Source: Sporosarcina sp. (GTDB lineage Bacteria > Bacillota > Bacilli > Bacillales_A > Planococcaceae). From it: DNA of 10,006 nt. Position numbers and translations under genes: made by a program. The notes under the pieces are model-generated. The model was not told where the DNA came from. It made no database searches and saw nothing but the letters and a program-made list of their open reading frames with translations. How positions within the stretch are numbered: the stretch's first letter is position 1; every line of letters begins with the position of its first letter. Location of the stretch: positions 1-10,006 of the forward strand of contig JARIDM010000080.1 in the NCBI GenBank assembly GCA_029263945.1, given 5' to 3'. Below, one piece after another: positions 1 through 6,391 of this stretch.

Positions 1-1490
1 TCACCTTTTTGAATCCAAATTCTACGGTGATTCCAATAGGACCCCATTGTGACGCCAATCATAAAGACAATTCCGCCTAAGAGCAGCAAGTACATCGTAC
101 GATCTTTACGGATTGTAAGGCCAGATATATTCCGCGTGTCTGCACTAATAAAGTTTACTTTATAATTGTTTTCATCCGCCTCTAACGTTTGACGAATGGC
201 AACAAAACTAATTTCACCTTTAGGTTTCTCAGGTGTTGTCATTTTAAAGATAAATGCTGGATTATTTGGTTGCGGTGATTTCGAAGTTGGTTCACCGTTA
301 ACAAAACCATCATAATCAGGATAGTAATCCTTTAATTCTACTGTAACACCATTCCCTAAATCATAGAGACGTTCAGGATCCATTAAATCGATGCTAAACT
401 CCCCTAAAGAGGACTCCGCTTTCTTATCCGTCAATTGGAAATTTAACGCTTTTAATTCATCTCGATAATCCATTTGAAAAACACTATAACCGTCGAATGT
501 TAGCGGTTTATTCACGACAATTGAATACTCTCTTTCAAGTTGGATATTGTCTGTTTGTCCTGGAACACCGTCTTCAGACTTTTTATAAAGTGCGACATCT
601 GTTTGGAAGTTTTTCGGAATCATTCCAACGCGTTCAATCGCTTCACTAAAAATTTCATCATCTTCTTCGGAATAACTTTCTAGTGTAAACCCTTTATTTT
701 CAAGTAAATAACCAGGCGCCCCGGGAATTTCAAGCGTTTCGCCCTCTCTGAGCCAAAGTGTGTCATCTACATAAAAACCTGGTATACCACGCAGTAAAAT
801 TGCACCTAAAAAAATAATTAAACCTGTGTGGTTAACATACGGACCCCATCTAGCAAAACGATTTTTCTCTGCTAAAATAGCACCGTCTTCAATTTTGACG
901 TTGTAATTCAATTCTTTCAGCTTTTCTGCTGATTTATCTAACGTCTCGTCCGAATTTTCAACATCACCTATCCCGTAAACACGTTGTCTTTTCATAAACG
1001 ATGGGTGACGCTTCGTTCGCTGTTGTTTAAGTGATTTATAAAGCGGTATCACTCTGTCTACACTTGCAATAATAATTGACGTGCCAAGCATTCCCACTAG
1101 CGTAATAAACCACCAACTATTATACATATCATGAAAACCTAGCTTATAATAAATAACACCAACAAAACCATATAACCTTTCATAATACGCAGCGATGTCC
1201 ACCTCTGTTGTAGCGGGTACGAACAATTTCTGTGGAAACAATGTACCAATTGCAGAAGTTACAAGTACTGCAACGATAATACTAATCCCTATTTTAACAC
1301 TTGAAAAGAAGTTCCATATTTTATCGACAATGGATTTTTTATACGTCTGTGATCTTCGTGCTGAACCTTCATAGCGCATGTCCACTGTTTCACTTTTTTT
1401 TGCTTCTTCAGTTTGTGGTCTACCACATTGCTCACAAAGCACTGTGCCATATGGATTTTCATGACCGCACTGGCATTTGATTTTGCTCAT
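1..1490 (-). CDS. resB: Cytochrome c biogenesis protein ResB (3' end cut by window edge)
   Basis: ResB (CcsB1/Ccs1-like) is a membrane component of System II cytochrome c maturation; with ResC it delivers haem to apocytochrome on the outer face of the membrane. The minus frame is open from ATG at 1490 to the left edge, giving 496 codons. I translated it in sections and saw no frameshift. The N-terminus carries a zinc ribbon (C6, C8, C19, C22), as in Bacillus ResB. Hydrophobic segments lie near residues 65-86, 120-140, 217-236 and 465-487, with a large extracytoplasmic domain between the third and fourth. The segment PYVNHTGLIIFLGA, with conserved His221, and the final SYWNHRRIW are ResB signatures. 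B. subtilis ResB is about 540 residues, so roughly 45 are missing. It starts 14 bp after resA, and its AAGGAG ribosome site (1501-1506) overlaps the resA stop, implying coupled translation. resC is expected just outside the window. Confidence 0.95.
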   Translation of the reverse strand, partial: MSKIKCQCGHENPYGTVLCEQCGRPQTEEAKKSETVDMRYEGSARRSQTYKKSIVDKIWNFFSSVKIGISIIVAVLVTSAIGTLFPQKLFVPATTEVDIAAYYERLYGFVGVIYYKLGFHDMYNSWWFITLVGMLGTSIIIASVDRVIPLYKSLKQQRTKRHPSFMKRQRVYGIGDVENSDETLDKSAEKLKELNYNVKIEDGAILAEKNRFARWGPYVNHTGLIIFLGAILLRGIPGFYVDDTLWLREGETLEIPGAPGYLLENKGFTLESYSEEDDEIFSEAIERVGMIPKNFQTDVALYKKSEDGVPGQTDNIQLEREYSIVVNKPLTFDGYSVFQMDYRDELKALNFQLTDKKAESSLGEFSIDLMDPERLYDLGNGVTVELKDYYPDYDGFVNGEPTSKSPQPNNPAFIFKMTTPEKPKGEISFVAIRQTLEADENNYKVNFISADTRNISGLTIRKDRTMYLLLLGGIVFMIGVTMGSYWNHRRIWIQKG

Positions 1491-1504
1491 TTTATTTAAA
1501 CTCC

Positions 1505-2050
1505 TTACTTAGGTTGAATGCTTTCCATTTCTAATCGGATTTGTTCTTCATCCATCCCCGTCGGTATAATTTTTTCAATAATGCCATCTTTGTTAATTAG
1601 TATCGTTGTCGGTAAAGGAAGAACGTTATAAGCACGTCTTACACTTTCGTCAATGTCTCTCGCAATCGGAAACGTTAAGTTATACTGGTCTCTAAACGTT
1701 TCTGCTTTCAACTTCGTATCTTTAATATTCAATGCTAAAATATGTACGCCTTTTCCTTCAAATTCTTTTGATTGGCTTTCCATAAATGGCATTTCTGTTT
1801 TACAAGGTACACACCAAGAACCCCAAAAATTAAGAAACACACCTTGTCCTTCATAATCAGAAAGACGATGCTTGTTTCCTTCTAAATCAATTAGTTCAAA
1901 ATCAGGTGCTTTATCGCCAGCCTTTAGTACTTTTTCATTGTTTTTTGTTGTAATTGTAAATATAACAGCCGCCAAAAGTAAGAGTAAGACAATCGTTCTA
2001 ATGACAAGACGATTTTTCTTCTTCTTTGCCAACTGATTTGCTTTTGACAT
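1505..2050 (-). CDS. resA: Thiol-disulfide oxidoreductase ResA
   Basis: ResA is a membrane-anchored extracytoplasmic thioredoxin-like protein that reduces the haem-binding CXXC cysteines of apocytochrome c before haem attachment. The 181-residue product has a basic N-terminus, one membrane anchor or uncleaved signal (about residues 17-34), then a TlpA/ResA-type thioredoxin fold. The active site is C80-V-P-C83, the acidic residue three positions after the second Cys (E86) is kept, and the cis-proline loop is at about P147 (LPLPTT). In B. subtilis ResA the active site is CEPC; the Val here replaces that Glu. Length matches the family (about 180). The ATG has a strong AAGGAGG-type site a few bases upstream. 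It lies 53 bp after rluB and is followed by resB, the standard res order. Its partner genes make ResA the clear choice over a generic TlpA protein. Confidence 0.95.
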   Translation of the reverse strand: MSKANQLAKKKKNRLVIRTIVLLLLLAAVIFTITTKNNEKVLKAGDKAPDFELIDLEGNKHRLSDYEGQGVFLNFWGSWCVPCKTEMPFMESQSKEFEGKGVHILALNIKDTKLKAETFRDQYNLTFPIARDIDESVRRAYNVLPLPTTILINKDGIIEKIIPTGMDEEQIRLEMESIQPK

Positions 2051-2103
2051 TCTCTTACCCTCCTTCTTCTTTTTTATTTCTATAATAAGACGATGATTCC
2101 CGA

Positions 2104-2835
2104 TTAGCCTAACTTTCCAGTTTCAGCTAGAACACGTAATTGTTTAATTTCATGGACCGTTAACTGTCGTGCTTCTCCCGCATTTAAGCCGCGTGTTGTT
2201 AAATTCGCAAACTCTTCGCGTTTAAGGTTTAAAACTGGACACTCAATTGCATCGAACATACGTCGAACTTGTCGGTTTTTTCCTTCATGAATCGTAATTT
2301 CAATAATTGAAGTCATTGTTTTTTTATCGACAGATTGAGTTTTTACATTCGCAGGAGCAGTCATGCCATCTTCAAGTTCAATACCGCGCTCGAGCTTACG
2401 TAAATCTTCACGTCTTGGTATACCTTTAACCTTTGCAATATATCTTTTTTTAATTTCAAATTTTGGATGTGTCATTAAATAAGAGAAATCACCATCGTTT
2501 GTCATCAAAATTATCCCTGAAGTATCATAATCTAAACGTCCAACTGGATAAATTCTTTCCGCGATCTCTGGGAAAAAGTCGACGACAGTTTTTCTTCCTT
2601 TTTCATCATTGGCAGTGGAAATCACACCTTTTGGTTTATATAAAAGGTAGTAAACATTTTGTTCCTTCACTAGTTGTACACCTTCAACCTCTACTCTGTC
2701 AGTCGTTGAAACACGTGTACCAAGTTCTGTTGTGACGACACCATTCACTTTTACTTTCCCTGCAACGATTAGTTCTTCTGACTTTCTTCTAGAAGCCACA
2801 CCCGCTTGGGCCATAACTTTTTGTAATCTTTCCAT
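2104..2835 (-). CDS. rluB: 23S rRNA pseudouridine synthase, RluB type
   Basis: This is a cytoplasmic RsuA/RluB-family pseudouridine synthase, which isomerises a specific uridine in 23S rRNA near the peptidyl transferase centre (position about 2605 in E. coli numbering, from family knowledge). The 243-residue protein starts with an S4 RNA-binding domain (residues 1-50, MERLQKVMAQAGVASRR...), followed by the synthase domain. The catalytic motif GRLDYDTSG is at 99-107 with Asp102 as nucleophile. KPKG (67-70) and the C-terminal EGKNRQVRRM segment are further family signatures. B. subtilis RluB (YpuL) is of similar length. The ATG has a GGAG site 7 bases upstream. It is the first gene of a likely rluB-resA-resB unit, preceded by a candidate promoter and a terminator hairpin, and shares the same neighbour order as in B. 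subtilis. RsuA (16S) is the less likely alternative. Confidence 0.93.
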   Translation of the reverse strand: MERLQKVMAQAGVASRRKSEELIVAGKVKVNGVVTTELGTRVSTTDRVEVEGVQLVKEQNVYYLLYKPKGVISTANDEKGRKTVVDFFPEIAERIYPVGRLDYDTSGIILMTNDGDFSYLMTHPKFEIKKRYIAKVKGIPRREDLRKLERGIELEDGMTAPANVKTQSVDKKTMTSIIEITIHEGKNRQVRRMFDAIECPVLNLKREEFANLTTRGLNAGEARQLTVHEIKQLRVLAETGKLG

Positions 2836-2856
2836 ATAAACACTCCGTCCTACATA

Positions 2857-2876
2857 CTGTGAAAATTATGTCACAC
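2857..2876. promoter_or_regulatory. Inverted repeat, possible operator upstream of rluB-res
   Basis: The plus strand shows TGTGA (2858-2862), eight bases, then TCACA (2871-2875), a dyad just upstream of rluB. It overlaps the candidate -10 element of the rluB promoter completely, a position typical of a repressor site. The half-sites resemble those of CRP/FNR and Rex regulators, but those normally have a 6-bp spacer, so the regulator is not assignable from the sequence. Confidence 0.35.
2865..2873 (-). promoter_or_regulatory. Candidate extended -10 promoter for rluB-resA-resB
   Basis: On the minus strand TGACATAAT reads as an extended -10 (TG-N-CATAAT, five of six to TATAAT), about 30 bases upstream of the rluB ATG. 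The region 17 bp upstream (TTTTAA) is a poor -35, so the call rests mainly on the TG-extended -10 and on its place directly after a terminator-like hairpin. Confidence 0.4.
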
Positions 2877-2883
2877 TTTGGGC

Positions 2884-2930
2884 AAAATTAAAAGAAGTCT
2901 GGCCTATATTCAAGCAGACTTCTTAATTTT
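2884..2930 (-). terminator. Terminator-like hairpin after the scpA-scpB-dacB unit
   Basis: The arms AAGAAGTCTG (2892-2901) and CAGACTTCTT (2915-2924) pair perfectly over 10 bp around a 13-base loop, and flanking AAAATT/AATTTT can extend the stem. In the minus direction the hairpin is followed by a U-rich tract (UUUUAAUUUU). It separates the scpAB-carboxypeptidase genes from rluB-res. It is A/T-rich on both sides, so it could also act in the plus direction. Confidence 0.7.
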
Positions 2931-2958
2931 GTCATATTTTCGCCTTATTTCAAGCAGA
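2902..2958. repeat. Pair of imperfect 17-bp direct repeats
   Basis: The 17-mers at 2902-2918 (GCCTATATTCAAGCAGA) and 2942-2958 (GCCTTATTTCAAGCAGA) agree at 14 of 17 positions and begin 40 bp apart. The first covers the loop and part of the right arm of the terminator hairpin. Function is unknown; partial duplication of the terminator region is a simple explanation. Confidence 0.5.
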
Positions 2959-3030
2959 ATTACATAGTGGTTATTAACGATATACACCAAGACAACTTTT
3001 AAACCGCCCCTTACTTCATATGACCATTCC

Positions 3031-4035
3031 TTACTTTTCTGTCAAAGAAATTTCTGCTGTTAACAATGGGTGATCTTCGTAATAAACCGTCCAACCGCCT
3101 ATGCTTTTCTTCGCTTCAGTTCGAGGGATCCGCACGATATGAGAAAGGTTTTTATGCTCGCCTTTTTTTAGCAGTACGTGTATGGGCTTTTTTAATCGTC
3201 CTTCTATACCTGGTAAAATACGATAATTTCCTTTTTTAGCTACTGTTTTCAAATCGTATGTTGCAAACGTTTCTTCAGCTAATTGACGATGCGTGTTCCA
3301 ATCGTTGCCATCATTTAAAGTAACGACAATAATCTTTTTGTTTTCTTTTTCAAAATAAGTCGCAAGCGTTCGACCAGCAGCTTTGGTGAACCCTGTTTTT
3401 CCTGCCACTGCAAACTCATTCGAACGCACTAAGCGATGCTTATTTTGCCAATGAGCTGTTTTTCCATTCATTTCATACGTGTAATTGACTGCTGATGAAA
3501 CCTCCCTGAACTTCTTGTTCAGCATTGCATAACGCAACATTAATGCCGTTTCATAAGCTGTGGATAAATGTTGCTCATCATGAAGACCAGATGGATTTGT
3601 AAAGAAAGTATCTTTTAAACCATAGTATAAGGCTGTTTCATTCATCAAATCCGTAAAACCCTCCACTGAGCCTCCAGCATGTTCTGCAAGGGCGTAGGCG
3701 GCATCATTCCCAGAACGTAGCATAAGCCCGTATAACAGGCCTTCAACGTCAGCAGACATGCCCTGTTCCAAATAGATAGACGAGCCTTCTGCTGAAGCTG
3801 CTGCTGATGAAATGGTTGTAATTCCGAGTGGCGCATTGCTTTCCAATAGCGTAAATGCTGTCCAGATTTTCGTTAAGCTTGCAATAGGTAGTGGAACGTT
3901 TTCGTTTGCACCTTTTAGCAGCCTTCCTGTTTCAGCATCAATAACTGCCCAGGAAGAAGATGCAGCAGCGGCATTTCGCCCACCTATCAAACTAAATAAA
4001 GAGACAAACAGAACAATGACGATTGTTCTTTTCAA
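3031..4035 (-). CDS. dacB: D-alanyl-D-alanine carboxypeptidase, DacB-like (S11 family)
   Basis: This is an exported serine D,D-carboxypeptidase that trims the terminal D-Ala of peptidoglycan stem peptides. The 334-residue product has a signal peptide (about residues 1-25, ending in an Ala/Ser stretch) and the three penicillin-binding motifs of family S11: S53-L-T-K56, S108-G-N110 and K213-T-G215. The catalytic domain ends near residue 255, followed by a short beta-rich C-terminal domain without an obvious amphipathic membrane anchor. It is shorter than B. subtilis DacB (about 380) and DacA/DacF. The start is TTG at 4035, 9 bases after a strong AGGAGG that overlaps the scpB stop. Its position after scpB and before rluB is that of B. 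subtilis dacB, the mother-cell spore-cortex enzyme, so I favour that name. The spmA-spmB partners are absent here, and a vegetative role cannot be excluded. Confidence 0.82.
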   Translation of the reverse strand: MKRTIVIVLFVSLFSLIGGRNAAAASSSWAVIDAETGRLLKGANENVPLPIASLTKIWTAFTLLESNAPLGITTISSAAASAEGSSIYLEQGMSADVEGLLYGLMLRSGNDAAYALAEHAGGSVEGFTDLMNETALYYGLKDTFFTNPSGLHDEQHLSTAYETALMLRYAMLNKKFREVSSAVNYTYEMNGKTAHWQNKHRLVRSNEFAVAGKTGFTKAAGRTLATYFEKENKKIIVVTLNDGNDWNTHRQLAEETFATYDLKTVAKKGNYRILPGIEGRLKKPIHVLLKKGEHKNLSHIVRIPRTEAKKSIGGWTVYYEDHPLLTAEISLTEK

Positions 4036-4049
4036 GCACCGTTTCCTCC

Positions 4050-4637
4050 TCAGTCATTTTCAATTGCAAATGCTTCTTGAAATTGCGTCATAAATAAATC
4101 TGTATTTCCGTCATCGTCTTCTTCTTCCAACATGAGTGGGGGGAGCATCTCTAGTGATTCAAGCCCAAAGCGGTCGAGAAATAAATCTGTCGTCCCAAAC
4201 AAGGTCGCGCGGCCCGTCCCCTCTGAACGACCTTTTTCCATGATAAAGCCCCTTGAAATTAGTGTATGTATTGGACCTTCCGATTTAACACCGCGAAGGT
4301 CATCAATTTCAACACGCGTGACAGGCTGTTTATAAGCAGTGATGGCAAGCACTTCAAGTGAAGCTTTCGTCATCGTTTGGGGTGTAGGATTTTCTAACAA
4401 TCTTTTTATATCATTTGCAAATTCCGCTTTTGTTACCAGTCGATAAGTTCCTCCGTAAAGCGTCAACGTTATGCCACGACTTGGCGTTTCTTCATAATTT
4501 CTCTCTAACGCTTTAAGCGCTCGCTTTAGCATCTCCTCATCTTGTTCAGACAGAACCATCAACTGTTTTAACGTTAACCCTTCGTCTCCTGCGATAAATA
4601 AAAAACTCTCAATCATTCCTACTAATCGATCATCCAT
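4050..4637 (-). CDS. scpB: Segregation and condensation protein B
   Basis: ScpB is the winged-helix (KITE) subunit of the SMC-ScpAB condensin that loads at ParB-parS and organises and segregates the chromosome; it binds the ScpA kleisin as a dimer. The protein has two winged-helix domains. The N-terminal part (MIESFLFIAGDEGLTLKQL) matches the family start, and the second domain contains the typical TKASLEVLAITAYKQPVTR and GVKSEGPIHTLISRG segments. I place the start at ATG 4637 (195 aa; B. subtilis has 197), because GAGG lies 9 bases upstream. The in-frame ATGs at 4652 and 4643 have poorly spaced sites. This start overlaps the scpA stop by 8 bp (ATGGATGA), pointing to translational coupling. 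The acidic C-terminal tail (EEEDDDGN) is variable in the family. Confidence 0.95.
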   Translation of the reverse strand: MDDRLVGMIESFLFIAGDEGLTLKQLMVLSEQDEEMLKRALKALERNYEETPSRGITLTLYGGTYRLVTKAEFANDIKRLLENPTPQTMTKASLEVLAITAYKQPVTRVEIDDLRGVKSEGPIHTLISRGFIMEKGRSEGTGRATLFGTTDLFLDRFGLESLEMLPPLMLEEEDDDGNTDLFMTQFQEAFAIEND

Positions 4638-5403
4638 TTTCATAAACCTCATCTTCTCTCTTAAAGGATACCGTCAATTGCTCAAAATTATGACTCTGGT
4701 CAACAATGACATCTCCGCGTAACATTAGTTCTAGTACTGATAAAAAAGTGACCACAAGTTCAGCAGTACTCACCTCAGTCAATAACATTGAAAACGCGCA
4801 TGTTCCTCCCTTTTTTTCAAGCCTACTCATAATCTCATCCATTTTTTCGCCGACAGTTCGCTCTGTCTTCGCTATACTAGCTGTAAGGGGAGCTCTTAAT
4901 CTATTTCGATCAAGCATTTTTTGAAACGCCCCGATTAAATCAAAAACATTTAAATTTTCTTCATGCCCTACTGACACAACTTCACCAAATTGCGTCAAAT
5001 CACCAGGGAATTTTGTAAAATGATCCGATCGCTCTTCTGCAGATGCTTTTAAGTTAACTGCGGCTTCCTTATATTTTCGATATTCGATTAAACGCGCAAC
5101 GAGTTCCTCACGTGGATCTTCTTCTATTTCGAAATCTGCGGGGTCGCCGAGGGCTTCGTCTTCATGAACTGGTAACAACATTTTACTTTTTATTTCAATG
5201 AGCGTTGCTGCTAAAACAAGGTATTCACTTAACTCATCGAGTTGCAATACCCGCATTGCATGTAGATGCGCGATGTACTGTTCTGTTAATTCTGCCATTG
5301 GAATATCGTATATATCAATTTCCAAACGGTTAATTAAATGTAATAATAAATCTAATGGACCTTCAAAAACGTCCAACCTTACTTTGTACGACAATTTTGC
5401 CAC
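4630..5403 (-). CDS. scpA: Segregation and condensation protein A (kleisin)
   Basis: ScpA is the kleisin that bridges the SMC heads and carries ScpB in the bacterial condensin. The N-terminal domain (VFEGPLDLLLHLINRLEIDIYDIP) and the SEYLVLAATLIEIKSKMLLP segment are diagnostic, followed by an acidic linker (DEALGDPADFEIEEDPREE) and a C-terminal winged helix ending in SFKRED. The longest frame uses GTG at 5403 (257 aa). An in-frame TTG at 5394, with AGGTGG 5 bases upstream, gives MSYKVRLDVFEGPL, which lines up with the B. subtilis start, so 5394 may be the true start. It is divergent from the DUF309 gene with only 30 bp between the annotated starts, so any promoter must reach into that gene. 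It is followed by scpB and dacB in a tight unit. Confidence 0.95.
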   Translation of the reverse strand: MAKLSYKVRLDVFEGPLDLLLHLINRLEIDIYDIPMAELTEQYIAHLHAMRVLQLDELSEYLVLAATLIEIKSKMLLPVHEDEALGDPADFEIEEDPREELVARLIEYRKYKEAAVNLKASAEERSDHFTKFPGDLTQFGEVVSVGHEENLNVFDLIGAFQKMLDRNRLRAPLTASIAKTERTVGEKMDEIMSRLEKKGGTCAFSMLLTEVSTAELVVTFLSVLELMLRGDVIVDQSHNFEQLTVSFKREDEVYENG

Positions 5404-5433
5404 CTACCTATCTTAAAAGAATGGAATGATACG

Positions 5434-5949
5434 ATGAACCCATTAACCCATCCACTTTTCTTAAAATTTATTATTTATTTTAATGACAACCAAGATTTTT
5501 TTGAATGTCATGAAGTACTTGAAGAATACTGGAATACGTTTCCGGAAAGGACGAAAGCTCATCCGCTCACAGCGTATATTCTTCTTTCTACTGCTATGTA
5601 TCACTGGCGTAGAGGCAACGATATAGGTGCTGTACGTAGCTTAAAAAAAGCACAACGAAAGATGAACCTAATGGCAGACATAACCCCAACGTTTACAGAG
5701 GGATTAGATTTCGAAGATCTTTTGACCAAAATCAACCAATCGATTGCAGCGATTGAAAACGGGAAGGCTTTTATTCCTTTTCCAATTAAAGTGACCTCAC
5801 TGGATCTTCTAAAATCCTTAGAAGCATTGACGCCAAAAATGCAGCTTCTCCCCTATGAAAGTGAAGCGATTATTCATAAGCACTTACTTCGCGATAGAAC
5901 AGAGGTAATTAACCTGCGCAACGAAAAAAAGAAGGGCAGACTGCTTTAG
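5434..5949 (+). CDS. DUF309 family protein (YpuF-like)
   Basis: This is the only plus-strand gene in the window. The 171-residue product carries the DUF309 signature near the N-terminus (FFECHEVLEEYW, residues 22-33), with an expected all-helical fold (HPLTAYILLSTAMYHWRRGN...). No enzymatic function is established for this family. The conserved Glu-x-His-Glu pattern invites a metal-binding idea, but that is speculation. The length is close to B. subtilis YpuF (about 174), which lies between ribT and scpA; here the neighbours are the same but the gene is inverted. The ATG has a modest GGA site 8 bases upstream. The stop (TAG) overlaps the convergent ribT stop by 3 bp, inside a terminator hairpin, so its last codons (KKKGRLL) are encoded by the left arm and loop of that hairpin. 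Confidence 0.85.
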   Translation: MNPLTHPLFLKFIIYFNDNQDFFECHEVLEEYWNTFPERTKAHPLTAYILLSTAMYHWRRGNDIGAVRSLKKAQRKMNLMADITPTFTEGLDFEDLLTKINQSIAAIENGKAFIPFPIKVTSLDLLKSLEALTPKMQLLPYESEAIIHKHLLRDRTEVINLRNEKKKGRLL

Positions 5950-5968
5950 TCATCTGCCCCTTCTTTTT
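5924..5968. terminator. Bidirectional terminator overlapping both convergent gene ends
   Basis: The left arm AAAAAGAAGGGCAGA (5926-5940) pairs with the right arm TCTGCCCCTTCTTTTT (5953-5968), with one extra C as a bulge. The 12-base loop (5941-5952) holds both stop codons: TAG of the plus-strand gene and TAA of ribT. Reading plus, the stem is followed by U5; reading minus, by U7. It is a good intrinsic terminator in both directions. Confidence 0.88.
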
Positions 5969-6314
5969 CACTTATCATACATTTTTCTAAAAACGCAGCA
6001 GTCACTTCAGTTCCTATGCAACGCTTGTCTGGATATAGCTCATGAATTCGCTTCACCATTTCCATCCCAATTCCTTCTCCTCTGAATGACGGATTCACAG
6101 ACAGATGCTGAATTGTATATGCCTCATCAGAAAGCTGAATCCCGATCAAGCCAACTACGTCATCCTCTTCCCGCCTAAGAAAAAGTTGCCAACTATCAAT
6201 CGTTTCATATTCATTTATCGTCTCTTGCAACGCTTTCACACTTTGTTCATCAGGCATGTATGAGAGCAGACCCATTGCAATCTTCTCATATGTTTTCTTG
6301 TAACGTATAAGCAT
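5946..6314 (-). CDS. ribT: RibT-type GNAT N-acetyltransferase
   Basis: This is a small acetyl-CoA-dependent N-acetyltransferase-fold protein. The start MLIRYKKTYEKIAMGLLSYMP and the length (122 aa) match B. subtilis RibT, the last product of the riboflavin operon, whose substrate is not firmly established. The acetyl-CoA-binding loop is visible as R78-G-E-G-I-G83 after the beta strand HLSVNPSF. The frame is open upstream to ATG 6350, but the ATG at 6314 has a GAAGGGA site 9 bases upstream and matches the family start, so I use it. It has its own likely promoter upstream. The ribDEAH genes that precede ribT in B. subtilis are absent here; lysA and a micro-ORF sit there instead. The C-terminus (EKEGADD) is encoded within the shared terminator. 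Confidence 0.87.
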   Translation of the reverse strand: MLIRYKKTYEKIAMGLLSYMPDEQSVKALQETINEYETIDSWQLFLRREEDDVVGLIGIQLSDEAYTIQHLSVNPSFRGEGIGMEMVKRIHELYPDKRCIGTEVTAAFLEKCMISEKEGADD

Positions 6315-6353
6315 CAATATGGATCCCTTCTTTTCTAATAAATCCTGCATCCC

Positions 6354-6382
6354 ATTTTATATGAATGGTGCTTTTTATTCAA
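6354..6382 (-). promoter_or_regulatory. Sigma-A-type promoter for ribT
   Basis: On the minus strand TTGAAT (6382-6377, four of six to the -35 consensus) is followed after exactly 17 bp by TAAAAT (6359-6354, five of six to the -10). It lies about 40 bases upstream of the preferred ribT start and just after the micro-ORF stop. Confidence 0.55.
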
Positions 6383-6391
6383 CATGAATTG

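Noticed and set aside
2857..2876. Rex or Fnr operator
   Set aside because: The half-sites TGTGA/TCACA fit, but the spacer is 8 bp rather than 6, so I list it only as an unassigned inverted repeat.
2836..3030. Remnant spmA/spmB coding sequence
   Set aside because: I found no frame in this spacer encoding a membrane segment resembling SpmA or SpmB; only the hairpin, repeats and promoter-like sequence are visible.
3645..4093. Open frames in other phases over dacB/scpB
   Set aside because: They overlap intact conserved genes, and their composition is that expected from the opposite or shifted frame.
6315..6350. 12-residue N-terminal extension of RibT starting at 6350
   Set aside because: The ATG at 6314 has the better-placed ribosome site and matches the known RibT N-terminus; the extension contains that ribosome site.
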